DNA from: JAWLHK01 sp041690355 [NCBI: bacterium] | Lineage (GTDB): Bacteria > J088 > JAWLBW01 | Assembly: GCA_041690355.1 (NCBI GenBank) | Contig: JAWLHK010000001.1 | Span: 62,001 to 126,000, forward strand | Direction of reading: 5' to 3' | DNA length: 64,000 bases | In this document: positions 28,844-39,500 of the stretch, piece by piece | Position numbering within the stretch: the stretch's first letter is position 1 | Layout of the letters: each line of letters opens with the position of its first letter | Program-made: the position numbers and the translations under genes | Notes under the pieces: model-generated | The model's database searches: none | What the model was told of the DNA's origin: nothing | What the model saw: the letters and a program-made list of their open reading frames with translations, nothing else

Positions 28844-30715
28844 GGCACGCCGGCGGAGGGCCCAGATCGCCATGAGCGCCAGACCGAAGACCAGGTCACC
28901 CCGGGGACCGCCGGACTGTGTTGCGCAGCCGCAACCCGGTTCCGCCCCGGGTTCCACGATGGCCAGCGTGAAGAACTGGTCGGCGATGCCGCCGCAGTTC
29001 TGCACCTGCAGGCCGACGAAGACTTCGTCATTCGCGTACTCGACCGGTACCCGCCATGCAATCAATCCGCTCTCGGCGTCGATCTCCATGCCCTCGGGAC
29101 CCTTCGTGAGCACCCAGTGCGGCATGCCGGCTTCGGCCTGCAGCTTCGGCTGATACTTCCACACCCGGCCGCGCACCGCCGCGGCGACCTTCGCCGGGTC
29201 GGTCGCGAAGATGGGCTCCGGAGTCTCGGCGTCGGCGTCGACGATGATCGAAAGCCGCGCCTGGGGGCCCGTGCTGTCGACCCGCACGCGCCAGTGGTTT
29301 CCAATTTTTCCGCTCCAGGGCCACAGATCCCAATTGTCTTCGCTCGACAGCTCTTCGTTCGCCGCGAGACAGTCGCCGGGACCCAGGATATACGACCCGT
29401 TTTCGAGGGAATATTCCCCATCGGGCTGCACGACCGAGACGGCGTAGTGATCGGCGGCGCAGGCCCCCGCGCTCTGCTCTTCGCGCGGCATGCAGGCGAA
29501 GCGGTTGGGAAGCACGCCGCCGAGTTTGTTCTCGTCGACATGCCAGACGCAGACCCGGTCTCCGGGAAGCTCCTTGTCCATGCCGACCCGCGCCCTGTAC
29601 TCCACGAGAAAGTAATCGCGCGGCTCTGCCGGATTCGGCGTCACGCGGAAGGTGTCGCCCCCGAGCTGCGCCGGATCGACCTTACGGTTGCAGACGTTCG
29701 CGGTCACCGGCTTCGGAAACGACCAGGCGAGCTCCTGGCGCGTCCAGGCGGCCAGCTCGCCGGGGTCTTCGCCGGGATCTTCTCCCGCGAACAGGGGATC
29801 GCAGCTCGTGATGCCGTAGCCCATCAGATCCCAGCACCCGACGCCGTAGCCCTGGCCCCGCTTCGCGTAGAGATCGGGAAGCCCCAGAATGTGTCCGAAC
29901 TCGTGCGCCCACACGCCGATGGCCGAAAGCCCGCTCGCGCTGCGGGTCGAGCGCTCGGGCCCGACGACGTAGCGCACGCCGCGTCCGTCGAAAAGATTCG
30001 CGTGCTGATGCGACCAGAGATCGCCCCAGTCTTTCGCCGATGGATTGCAGAGGCCGTCGTCGTCGCTCTGTTCGGCCCCCGGTCCGGCGTGCACGAGCAG
30101 AATCCCTTCGGGCTGCCCGTCGCCGTCGTTATCGAAGTCATCCAGATCGACGCCGCCGGCCACCGCCTCTTCGAGCGCGAAGCGCACGAGCTCCCAGGCG
30201 CCGGTAACGAAACCGGGATTGGCCGGATCGCCCAACCCCCAGCATCCGCCCTGCGGATTCGTCGGATGGTACGACGTATAGTACGTGTAGGGTTGCGGCG
30301 CCGTGAGCCAGCCCACCGACGTGACGTCGCCGAAGGTCAGGCGCTCGCCGCTCGCCCGCGCGTAGAGATCGGCCATCGTTTCGTTCGGATAGGGACGCCC
30401 CTCGTGCGCCCCCTCGTGCCGGCCGAAGAACATATCTTCGAAATATGCGACCTCGCCGAGGGCAGGCTTGTCGGGGAACTCGACGAAGAGAACCAGCATC
30501 TTCCACGGCGCGCCCCATTCGCGCTCGGGGCCGAGCACGACCATCGGGTGCAGGGGATCCCAGTGGCGCAGCGGGGGGCCGAAGTAATCCGTATGCGGCC
30601 GCCCATGCAGCGTGACGTCGCGGTGAACGTCGGCGGACGAATCCGCCGCGGCGCCCACGCCGGGCGCAAAGAGAACCGCCAGGATGGCAAAAAGGACCCG
30701 GAAACCGGCACGCAT
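28835..30715 (-). CDS. Secreted M6-family (immune-inhibitor-A-like) metalloprotease with MYXO-CTERM-like tail
   Basis: A 626-residue secreted protein. A signal peptide covers about residues 1-23 (ends GVGAAA). The zinc site is WAHEFGHILGLPDLY near residue 271 (HExxH with the downstream Asp), the pattern of M6 immune-inhibitor-A peptidases. Aspartate-rich DDFDNDGDGQPEG may bind calcium. The C-terminus has CGCATQSGG, a hydrophobic helix and RRR, similar to MYXO-CTERM sorting tails. It probably degrades extracellular protein and may be retained at the surface by a sortase-like enzyme. It is followed 6 nt upstream (genomically) by the HhH gene. Confidence 0.87.
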   Translation of the reverse strand: MRAGFRVLFAILAVLFAPGVGAAADSSADVHRDVTLHGRPHTDYFGPPLRHWDPLHPMVVLGPEREWGAPWKMLVLFVEFPDKPALGEVAYFEDMFFGRHEGAHEGRPYPNETMADLYARASGERLTFGDVTSVGWLTAPQPYTYYTSYHPTNPQGGCWGLGDPANPGFVTGAWELVRFALEEAVAGGVDLDDFDNDGDGQPEGILLVHAGPGAEQSDDDGLCNPSAKDWGDLWSHQHANLFDGRGVRYVVGPERSTRSASGLSAIGVWAHEFGHILGLPDLYAKRGQGYGVGCWDLMGYGITSCDPLFAGEDPGEDPGELAAWTRQELAWSFPKPVTANVCNRKVDPAQLGGDTFRVTPNPAEPRDYFLVEYRARVGMDKELPGDRVCVWHVDENKLGGVLPNRFACMPREEQSAGACAADHYAVSVVQPDGEYSLENGSYILGPGDCLAANEELSSEDNWDLWPWSGKIGNHWRVRVDSTGPQARLSIIVDADAETPEPIFATDPAKVAAAVRGRVWKYQPKLQAEAGMPHWVLTKGPEGMEIDAESGLIAWRVPVEYANDEVFVGLQVQNCGGIADQFFTLAIVEPGAEPGCGCATQSGGPRGDLVFGLALMAIWALRRRAVN

Positions 30716-30721
30716 GGTGGC

Positions 30722-31159
30722 CTACGGAAGCGAAAAGTGATCCTGCAGCGCTTGAAGCCGTGCCGCACCGATACCCGGAACGGCGTCGACCTCGTGCCAG
30801 CCGGTGAACCCACCGGGCGGCCGCGCATCAATCACTTTACCAGCAAGCTTCGTGCCGAATCCACGCACCTGAGCAATCTGTTCGGGGCCCGCCGCGTTCA
30901 GCGAAGGGCGCAGGGAGGCCGTGGGCCCGGTTTCCCCCTTGGCAGCCGCAGGAGAAGCGGCTCGGACCTGCAGACGCATTGCGTCAGGCGCGTGATCCGG
31001 CGAAGGGGCCGGAGAGGGATTTTCAGGGGGAATCTGCCCGACCATGACAGCGGTGTCAGGGTCGAGCGGGCCGCCTTCGGGCGGCGTTGCGGAAAAGAAG
31101 TGCCAGGCGGGGATGGCCGCGGTCAACGCCAGGGGTAACCACAGGCGCTTAGCGTTCAC
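30722..31159 (-). CDS. Helix-hairpin-helix (ComEA-like) protein
   Basis: A 145-residue protein starting with GTG, overlapping the cimA stop by 11 nt. A hydrophobic segment (LWLPLALTAAIPAW) near the N-terminus acts as signal anchor. A Pro/Ala-rich linker follows, then a C-terminal helix-hairpin-helix pair: LNAAGPEQIAQVRGFGTKLA and VDAVPGIGAARLQAL. The arrangement matches ComEA and related HhH DNA-binding proteins. DNA uptake is a possible role; no other competence gene is visible. Confidence 0.75.
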   Translation of the reverse strand: MNAKRLWLPLALTAAIPAWHFFSATPPEGGPLDPDTAVMVGQIPPENPSPAPSPDHAPDAMRLQVRAASPAAAKGETGPTASLRPSLNAAGPEQIAQVRGFGTKLAGKVIDARPPGGFTGWHEVDAVPGIGAARLQALQDHFSLP

Positions 31160-32735
31160 CCCGCCGCTCGCTCTTGTAGAGCCGGTAATCGATGGAATCG
31201 ACCAGGGCCTGCCAGGAAGCCTCAATGATGTTCTCGCTGACGCCGACCGTGCCCCACTTGTCTTCGCCGTCGCCGCTCTCGACGAGCACGCGCACCTTGG
31301 CGTCGGTGCCCTTGCCCGAGTTGACGACGCGCACCTTGTAGTCGAGCAGCTCGACGCCGGCCAGTTCCGGATAGAAGCGAAGCAGGGCCTTGCGCAGCGC
31401 CGTGTCGAGCGCGTTCACCGGACCGTCGCCGAGGGCTACCGTGTGGGCGACCTGGCCGTCGACTTCGATCTGCACGCTTGCCTCGCTGATGGGGGCCTGA
31501 TCGCCGGCGCGCTTCTCGTCGATGACGCGAAAGCCGATGAGCTTGAAGAACGTCTTGTGCTGGCCAAGCGCGCGCTTCATGAGGAGTTCGAAGCTGCCGT
31601 CGGCCCCTTCATATTGATAGCCCTGCGATTCAAGGTCCTTGACGCGGTCGAGGATGGCCGCCGCCTGCGGACTGCCGGCTTCGAGCTCGAGCCCGAACTC
31701 CTTCGCCTTGAAGAGGACGTTGGAGCGGCCCGCCAGATCGCTGACCAGCACGCGGCGCTGGTTACCGACGACTTCGGGCGCGACGTGTTCGTAGGTGAAG
31801 GTCGCGCGCTGCACGGCGCTGACATGCATGCCGCCCTTGTGCGCGAACGCGCTCTGGCCCACGTAGGGCTGGCGCTTGCTCGGCTGCAGGTTGGCCAGTT
31901 CGTAGACGAGCTTCGAGACCGAGGTCAGCTTGCGCATCTCGTCGGCCGTAAGCACCGGCTGTTCCATCTTGAGCGCCAGGTCGGCCGCGATGGAGACCAG
32001 GTTCGCATTGCCGCAGCGCTCGCCGATGCCGTTGATGGTCCCCTGCACGTGCACGGCGCCGGCGCGCACGGCGGCCAGGCTGTTGGCGACGGCGAGCTCG
32101 GCGTCGTTGTGACAGTGGATGCCGACCTCGACGCCGGGGAAGGCTTTGACGACTTCGGCGACCCCCTCGGCGATCTCCCAGGGCATCGTGCCGCCGTTGG
32201 TGTCGCAGAGCGCAAGCACCTTCGCGCCCCCGTCGACGGCAGCGCGCAGCGTGCGAGCAGTGTACTCGGGATTACGCTTCCACGCGTCGAAGTAGTGCTC
32301 GGCATCGTAGACGACCTCGTCGACCCGCTCGGCCAGATAGCGGATGCTGCTGCCGATCAGATCGATGTTCTCGTCGAGGCTGATGCGCAGCGCTTCTGTG
32401 ACGTGAAAGTCCCAGCTCTTGCCGACGACGGTGATGACCGGCGTCGAGGCCGAGAGAAGCGCGCGCAGATTCTCGTCCTTGTCGGCGGCGATGCCCGCGC
32501 GGCGGGTCATGCCGAAGGCGGTCAGGCGCGCACGCTTGAGCGGATCCTTGCGGAAGGCGTCGAAGAAGCCGGCGTCGCGCGGATTGGAACCGGGGTAGCC
32601 CCCTTCGATGTAGTGGATCCCCAGCTCATCGAGCACGCGCGCAATGCGAATCTTGTCCTCGAGCGAGAAGGAAACGTCTTCGCTCTGGGCGCCGTCGCGC
32701 AGGGTCGTGTCGTATAAGCGGACCACTGAATTCAC
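31149..32735 (-). CDS. cimA: (R)-citramalate synthase
   Basis: A 528-residue DRE-TIM enzyme. It starts VVRLYDTTLRDGAQSEDVSF (the DRE motif), has ALCDTNGGTMPWEI, HCHNDAELAVANS (metal-binding HxH) and NGIGERCGNANL. The C-terminal LeuA dimer/regulatory domain (about residues 400-525) carries the allosteric region. The length and TTLRDGAQ.EDVSFS pattern match CimA, which condenses pyruvate and acetyl-CoA for isoleucine synthesis, rather than LeuA. The GTG at 32735 follows GGGAGAG. It sits 23 nt downstream of lysC. Confidence 0.88.
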   Translation of the reverse strand: MNSVVRLYDTTLRDGAQSEDVSFSLEDKIRIARVLDELGIHYIEGGYPGSNPRDAGFFDAFRKDPLKRARLTAFGMTRRAGIAADKDENLRALLSASTPVITVVGKSWDFHVTEALRISLDENIDLIGSSIRYLAERVDEVVYDAEHYFDAWKRNPEYTARTLRAAVDGGAKVLALCDTNGGTMPWEIAEGVAEVVKAFPGVEVGIHCHNDAELAVANSLAAVRAGAVHVQGTINGIGERCGNANLVSIAADLALKMEQPVLTADEMRKLTSVSKLVYELANLQPSKRQPYVGQSAFAHKGGMHVSAVQRATFTYEHVAPEVVGNQRRVLVSDLAGRSNVLFKAKEFGLELEAGSPQAAAILDRVKDLESQGYQYEGADGSFELLMKRALGQHKTFFKLIGFRVIDEKRAGDQAPISEASVQIEVDGQVAHTVALGDGPVNALDTALRKALLRFYPELAGVELLDYKVRVVNSGKGTDAKVRVLVESGDGEDKWGTVGVSENIIEASWQALVDSIDYRLYKSERRGER

Positions 32736-32758
32736 TTTCTCTCCCGAAGACGCGCGCC

Positions 32759-33988
<1,230 letters not shown>

Positions 33989-34076
33989 AGAATCAATGCA
34001 ATCGGTTACGGAGACGACTCGTTCATCCGCCGGGGCGCGCGCAAGGCCGCAACAGGTTCCGGAATCCGGATGAAAA

Positions 34077-34556
34077 CTATCTATTGTAGAGGATCTCGGA
34101 CCACGCGGCCAATCGTTCCGCGGAATTCGGGCCAAGCGCCTCGGCCGTCAGCCGCCGCCCCGGCCGGGGCGCCGCCGCCGGTTCGAGGCGGACGCGCAGG
34201 ACGTCGTCGCTCCAGAAGGGCCACCACTTGTCGGCCCATTCGACCAGCGAAACCGCCTGTTCGGCGACCTCGGGGTCATAGCCGAGCAGATCGAGCCGTT
34301 TCGGATCGGACAGCCGGTAGACGTCGAGGTGGTAGACGGGCGTGCGCCCGGCGTAGACGTTCATCAGGGCGAAGGTCGGGCTGTTGACGTCGTCGGTGAC
34401 GTCGAGTCCGGCGGCGATGCCCTGAATGAGCGTGGTCTTGCCGGCGCCGAGGGGCCCTTCGAGCGCGACGGCGTCGCCAGGCTGAAGCAGCGCGCCCAGC
34501 CGGCGCCCGGCCTCGACGAGGGCCTCGGGGGTGTCGATGTGAAAGTCGCGGCTCAC
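34077..34556 (-). CDS. tsaE: tRNA threonylcarbamoyladenosine biosynthesis ATPase TsaE
   Basis: A 159-residue P-loop ATPase. The Walker A motif is [15 protein letters not shown] near residue 40, with [11 protein letters not shown] following and HLDVYRL (Walker B-like) around residue 80. TsaE works with TsaB and TsaD in N6-threonylcarbamoyl-A37 modification of ANN-decoding tRNAs. The GTG at 34556 lies 7 nt after a TATACT box. It is part of the acpS-nnr-tsaE order seen in many bacteria. Confidence 0.92.
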   Translation of the reverse strand: MSRDFHIDTPEALVEAGRRLGALLQPGDAVALEGPLGAGKTTLIQGIAAGLDVTDDVNSPTFALMNVYAGRTPVYHLDVYRLSDPKRLDLLGYDPEVAEQAVSLVEWADKWWPFWSDDVLRVRLEPAAAPRPGRRLTAEALGPNSAERLAAWSEILYNR

Positions 34557-34563
34557 CCTTTTC

Positions 34564-34569
34564 AGTATA
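34564..34569 (-). promoter_or_regulatory. -10 box (TATACT) immediately before tsaE
   Basis: TATACT on the minus strand, 7 nt upstream of the GTG at 34556. Transcription would start at or next to the start codon. Confidence 0.5.
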
Positions 34570-34617
34570 CGCGAACGTCGATTGCCGCAGCGCTCATTCC
34601 GTGGAGGTTCGTGCGGA

Positions 34618-36123
34618 TCACGGATCGGCGGCGAGTCCGGCGAGAACAGCGGGCAGGACGTCGGCGACCTCGGAGGCGCGCAGACCGCCGACCGGCAGGC
34701 CCGCGCGTTCGCCCGCCAGGCCATGCGCGTAGACCCCGACGCACGCCGCCTGCTCGGCGCGCATGCCGGCGCCGAGCAGCGCACCCAGGATGCCGGCGAG
34801 CACGTCGCCCATGCCCCCCGCGGCGAGCGACGGCGCGCCCGAAGCATTGATCCAGTAGCGGCCGTCGGGACAGGCGATGATCGAACCCGCACCCTTGAGC
34901 ACGACGACCGCGCGGAATTTCTCGGCCAGCGCGCGCGCGGCGGCGGGGCGGTCGGCCTGGACCCCCTGGGTGTCGATGTGCAGCAGACGACCCGCCTCGG
35001 CCGGGTGCGGCGTCAGAACCGTGGGAGCCGGGCGCGGGTGCAGCAGGTCGGGTTCGCGCGCCACGAGGTTCAGTCCGTCGGCGTCGAGCACGAGCGGGAG
35101 CGAGCTGGCGACCACCGCCTCGAGAAAGCCGGCCGCCTCGGGGCCCGCGCCGACGCCGGGCCCGAAGACCAGGGCGGTCTTGCGCTCGAGCAGCGCCGGA
35201 TTCCACGCCGCGGCCGACCAGGCCGCGACCGGTTCGTGCATGACCTCGGGCCAGGCGGCGCGCACACCGCCGGGGCCGCTCAGGGTGACGAGCCCCGCGC
35301 CCGCGCGCAGGGCGCCGCGGCAGACCAGATCGGCGGCGCCGTCCTTGCCCGGCCCCCCCGCGAAGACGAGCACGTGGCCGAACGTCCCTTTATGGCTGTC
35401 GGCCGGTCGTCGCGGAACGCGAAGGATCGGTTCGCCGGGCGCGAGCCGGGCGGCCGTGACGGCGTGGCGGTCGACGAGCGCGCGGGGGAGTCCGATGTCG
35501 AAAACCCGGACGTCACCGGAATAGGCGGAACCGGGGGTGACGTAGAGCCCCGGCTTGCCGAGCCCGAAGGTGCCGGTTGCGTCGGCGCGCACCGCCTCGC
35601 CCAGGGGACGCCCGGTGTTCGCGTCGAGGCCGCTCGGGATGTCGACGGCATAGATGCGGCACCCGGCATCCCGGGACCGGTTCAGGGCGTCGACCGCCGC
35701 CCCGTAGGCGCCACTGACGTCGCGGTCGAGGCCGGTGCCGAGCAGGGCATCGACCTGGAGTTCGCCGGGCCGGGGCGCGCCGATGTTTCCATCAGGAACT
35801 TCGGCGACCGTGCCGCCGAGTGCGAAAAAGACGCCGGCGTGGAGGGCCGCGTCGCCGCGCAGTTCCCCCCGCAGGCCCACGAGCTGCACGCGCACGTCGA
35901 GCCCGGCTTCGCGCAGGATGCGGGCGATGACGAACCCGTCGCCGCCGTTGTTGCCACGCCCGCAGGCAACGCGCACGAGCCCCGAAGCGGGGCGCCACGC
36001 GGCGAGAATGTGATCGGCCGCGAGCCGCCCGGCGGTCTCCATCAGCGCGATCGAGGGGAACCCGATCTGCTCGATGTACTCCTGCTCCAGCGCGCGGATC
36101 TCTTCGCGCAACGCCAGCTTCAT
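34618..36123 (-). CDS. nnr: Bifunctional NAD(P)H-hydrate epimerase/dehydratase
   Basis: A 501-residue fusion protein repairing damaged NAD(P)H hydrates. The N-terminal YjeF-N epimerase has CGRGNNGGDGFVIAR near residue 55. The C-terminal ADP/ATP-dependent dehydratase (YjeF-C, ribokinase-like) has VFAGGPGKDGAADL, VLDADGLNLVA, TPHPAEAGRLL and ASGAPSLAAGGMGDVLAG. Both halves look complete. It overlaps acpS by 4 nt (ATGA), so it is co-translated with it, and it is 61 nt before tsaE. Confidence 0.95.
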   Translation of the reverse strand: MKLALREEIRALEQEYIEQIGFPSIALMETAGRLAADHILAAWRPASGLVRVACGRGNNGGDGFVIARILREAGLDVRVQLVGLRGELRGDAALHAGVFFALGGTVAEVPDGNIGAPRPGELQVDALLGTGLDRDVSGAYGAAVDALNRSRDAGCRIYAVDIPSGLDANTGRPLGEAVRADATGTFGLGKPGLYVTPGSAYSGDVRVFDIGLPRALVDRHAVTAARLAPGEPILRVPRRPADSHKGTFGHVLVFAGGPGKDGAADLVCRGALRAGAGLVTLSGPGGVRAAWPEVMHEPVAAWSAAAWNPALLERKTALVFGPGVGAGPEAAGFLEAVVASSLPLVLDADGLNLVAREPDLLHPRPAPTVLTPHPAEAGRLLHIDTQGVQADRPAAARALAEKFRAVVVLKGAGSIIACPDGRYWINASGAPSLAAGGMGDVLAGILGALLGAGMRAEQAACVGVYAHGLAGERAGLPVGGLRASEVADVLPAVLAGLAADP

Positions 36124-36530
36124 CGGTTGCTCCGAGAGGGACGCGGCGCCGAAGAATCCCGGCCGGTTTCCCGTTCGGCCACTACATAGGCCACCGCGAC
36201 GTCCCCATCATGCGAAAGTGCGACCGCCGCGCGCACGTCGGGGTGCAGCGCCGCCATATGGCCGTGAAGGAGCAGCTCGGGCCGTCCCCCCGGCGCGTTG
36301 CGGATTTCAATCTCCCGCCAGGCCGGACGGCGGGTGCCACCGAGCGCCTTGAAGACCGCCTCTTTGGCGGCGAAGCGCACGGCCAGCGACTGAGCCGCGT
36401 CGCGTTTGCGCGCGCAGTAGGCCCGCTCGCCCTCGGTGAAGACCCGCTCCAGAAACCGGTCGCCGAAGCGGTCGATCGTCGCGCGGATGCGGGAAATGCG
36501 GATGATGTCTACGCCGGCGCCGAGCAGCAT
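36120..36530 (-). CDS. acpS: Holo-[acyl-carrier-protein] synthase
   Basis: A 136-residue 4'-phosphopantetheinyl transferase that activates apo-ACP for fatty acid synthesis. Motifs are GAGVDIIRISRI at the N-terminus (Asp binds Mg) and RFAAKEAVFKALGG near residue 50 (Glu ligand), ending with VALSHDGDVAVAYV. The length is slightly above the 120-130 residues typical of AcpS. It is first in the leftward acpS-nnr-tsaE run. Confidence 0.94.
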   Translation of the reverse strand: MLLGAGVDIIRISRIRATIDRFGDRFLERVFTEGERAYCARKRDAAQSLAVRFAAKEAVFKALGGTRRPAWREIEIRNAPGGRPELLLHGHMAALHPDVRAAVALSHDGDVAVAYVVAERETGRDSSAPRPSRSNR

Positions 36531-36557
36531 GGGGAGCAGGAAGGCGAAACGGCGCCC

Positions 36558-39500
36558 TTACGGCGCCTTGAGCCCGGGAAAGTAGACGGCGCGCACGAGC
36601 CCGCCGCCGATTGCCGCGTCGTCGGATACCAGGGCCATGTACTCCCACAGCCCACCCCCGAGCGGATACGCGATGACGTTCATCTGCACGGCGTTCGTGG
36701 AATACGTCGACGTACCCTTTACCTTGGTGGTCGCGATCATCTCGGGCACCGCCGGATCGCTCACGTCATAGACATACAGACCGGCTGAACCGGCGGCGAC
36801 GAAGAGGTAATCGCCGAGTGCGACCAGGGAGCGTATCCCCGCGGGGAGCTTTGTGACGTTGTCTTTTACGTCAATCTGGCCGAGCTTGGTTGGCGTGCGC
36901 AGGGCATTTCCCTGCAGCATGTCGCTTTCCATGGCGGCAATGTCGAAAATATACGTATACCCGCTGCTCGCGTTTCCGGAGTATGCTCGTTTCCAGGATG
37001 CCGAACGGCGCTGATAGGTCATGGGATCGCCGGAACCGGAGTTCACGCCCAGATTGACGTTCGTCTTCGAGGCACCTGAGCTTGCGTAATAGCACCCCTG
37101 CTGAGGTTCGCCGTTGGGGAACAATTCACGGACATGATTCGGGGGCCCGAACAGAAAGGTGCGACCGGCGAGCGTGTCGATAAAGACATCCGAGTAGGAA
37201 AACGCGCTGAAGGGGGCTGACAGGTCGGGATCGCAGACCGTGTCGCTCTTGGATTTGTAGAAAACGAGCCGGTTGTCGGTTGAGTCCAGCTGCGAGGGTG
37301 TCGGCGTGCCCGTGCCGTAGCGCAGATACTTGTCGGCCCAGCAGGCGAATACGTAGTTGCCAGCGACGGCCGCGCAGTCGTAGTTGGCCTGGCCGCTGCT
37401 GCCCCACCACTCTGCATTGGCCACGTCGGGAGCCGCCGGATCCGTAAAGGGGATCCGGTAGAAATGAGAGGTGTCGGCGACGTAGAGGTACTCAGGGTCG
37501 CCGTTGGTGTCGCGCACGAAGCGGGCGCGGCGCGGATCGCCGTTCGTGGGGACGTGCGCGACAAGCTCGGCGGCGCCCCCGCTGCGCATGCTGGCGATGT
37601 CGTAGACGGCCACCCCGCCGTTGCGCTGCGCGATGACGGCATGGGTCTGCCCGACCAGCCGGATGTCGCGGGCCAGTCCCCCGTGCTCGAGCGTCAAGGC
37701 AGGAGCAACGCACTTGAGGCCGGTCGCGCAGGTCGCAGTGAGATTGCGCGACGTGTCGTTCCAGGAATAGAGCTGCGAGGCAACGTCGAAACCGCGTAGG
37801 CCGTGAGCCTGCGCCATGGCGAGCCAGATGCCGTCGGGTCGTTCGGGGGTCGTCTTGCGCTGCAGCGAGCGAGTGAGAAATCCGACGCCGCCGGTGCCAC
37901 CGATGGTCTGGGCGTTCATGCGCACGTAGTGATCGAAGTGCCACGGATGGGCCGTCTGATAGACCGAGATGGGGTGCGTCTCGGTGTTCCCCCAGCGAAA
38001 CAGCTTGCTCTGGCTGGCATGCAGCGCTCCGCTGGCGCTGGTGGCGCCGAATTTGATCGGTGCGCCCGGATTCTCGACGTCGATGGCGCGAAGAGTAACC
38101 GGGAACGTTTCCAGAACGACATAGGCCATCGGCGCGGTCGTCAACGCCGCGGTCACCGGACCCGGCATCGGCCCGTAGACGTGCACGTAACTCGAGCAGG
38201 TGCTGTTCCACGCGATGTCGGCCGTGTCGCCGTGCAGAGTCACCCCTTCGGTCGTCTTCCCAGGATAGCCGGGAAGAAAGCCGTAATAGTCGGGGACCGG
38301 AAAGACCTTGGCGCCCACGAAGTCGGCTTCCGGCCTGGGTGGGAGCGCCTCGAGCGTAATCGAGGTCGAGGTGTTCCCGGTGACGAGAAACCCGGTGGCG
38401 CCGTTCTTGACGACCATGCCGTCGGAAAACTTGAATGCAACCCGGTTGCCCCGCAGAATCGCGCCGTTGGTCGTCAGGGTATTGCCCGACACGGCGCTCA
38501 CCGTTCGCCACTCGGTACAAGCGTCGGATCCGGGGGTCGCCGCGGTCGGCGGATTGATGGTCGCCCCCTTGCGGTCGACGATGTTAGGCTGGCTGGCCGC
38601 CTGCGGGTACGTACCGGCGTCCCAGTAGAAGGGGGGCTTGAAGATCACCGCGCCCGTTATCGGCTCGGCCGCGGCGTAGGCGAAATTTCCCCCCGAAGCG
38701 GGCAGGCCCAGGTTGGCCGTTTCCTTCATGCAGTCTATCGGGCTGCCGTTGCAGGCAAGGAAACCGCGGATGTCGTAGATCTTGGCCCCCTGATTCTGCA
38801 CCGAAACGTAGAGGTGGTTATCGGTAAATCTGCCCTGGTTCAGGGTGAGGCCGGTCTCGGCATACTTGAAATGCGGATAGTCTACGCTTAGAGCCGTGTT
38901 TCGCCAGCACCTCGACGCGGCTTCGGTGAACGCAGTCGGACTCAACGCCTGGTCGATGCGATAAAAGCCGACATGGCTGGGCACCGTGGCCGTGCCGGTC
39001 GCATACGCCAGCCAGACCTGATTCGAGCCGGTGGGGCGGACGAAGGCAGTGCCGATGACGTTCGCCGTCGTCCAAGTGAGCACCGGCTCGCCGGTGCCAG
39101 GCTTGCAGACCGGAACCGGCTTCTCAGGCTTCCCGGGATAGCAGCCCGCGGTTTCGCCGGGATCGCAGGCGAGGCCCGGATTGGTGTTCGCATTGAACAC
39201 GAGCAGCCCCTGGGGTCCGGCGACAGCGATCCACTCCGCATACCTCGTGGCATCGTAGGCGTAAAACCCGGTGCCGGCCAGCGGATTCACCGTACCCACC
39301 AGTTTCGGCCGGGTCAACGCGCCGGCTTCAAAGTTGCTTGCGTAATACTTGAACGTCTTGAGCGCTACCGGACCGTCGGCCACGTAGGCATATTCGAAGA
39401 ATTCGCCGGCATCGGCGTCCCAGTACCGCGCCCCCTGGTTGTCGTCGAAAACGATGTCGGCGCTGAACGCGTCGGTGACGAAATACTGTGAGGCCGCCGT

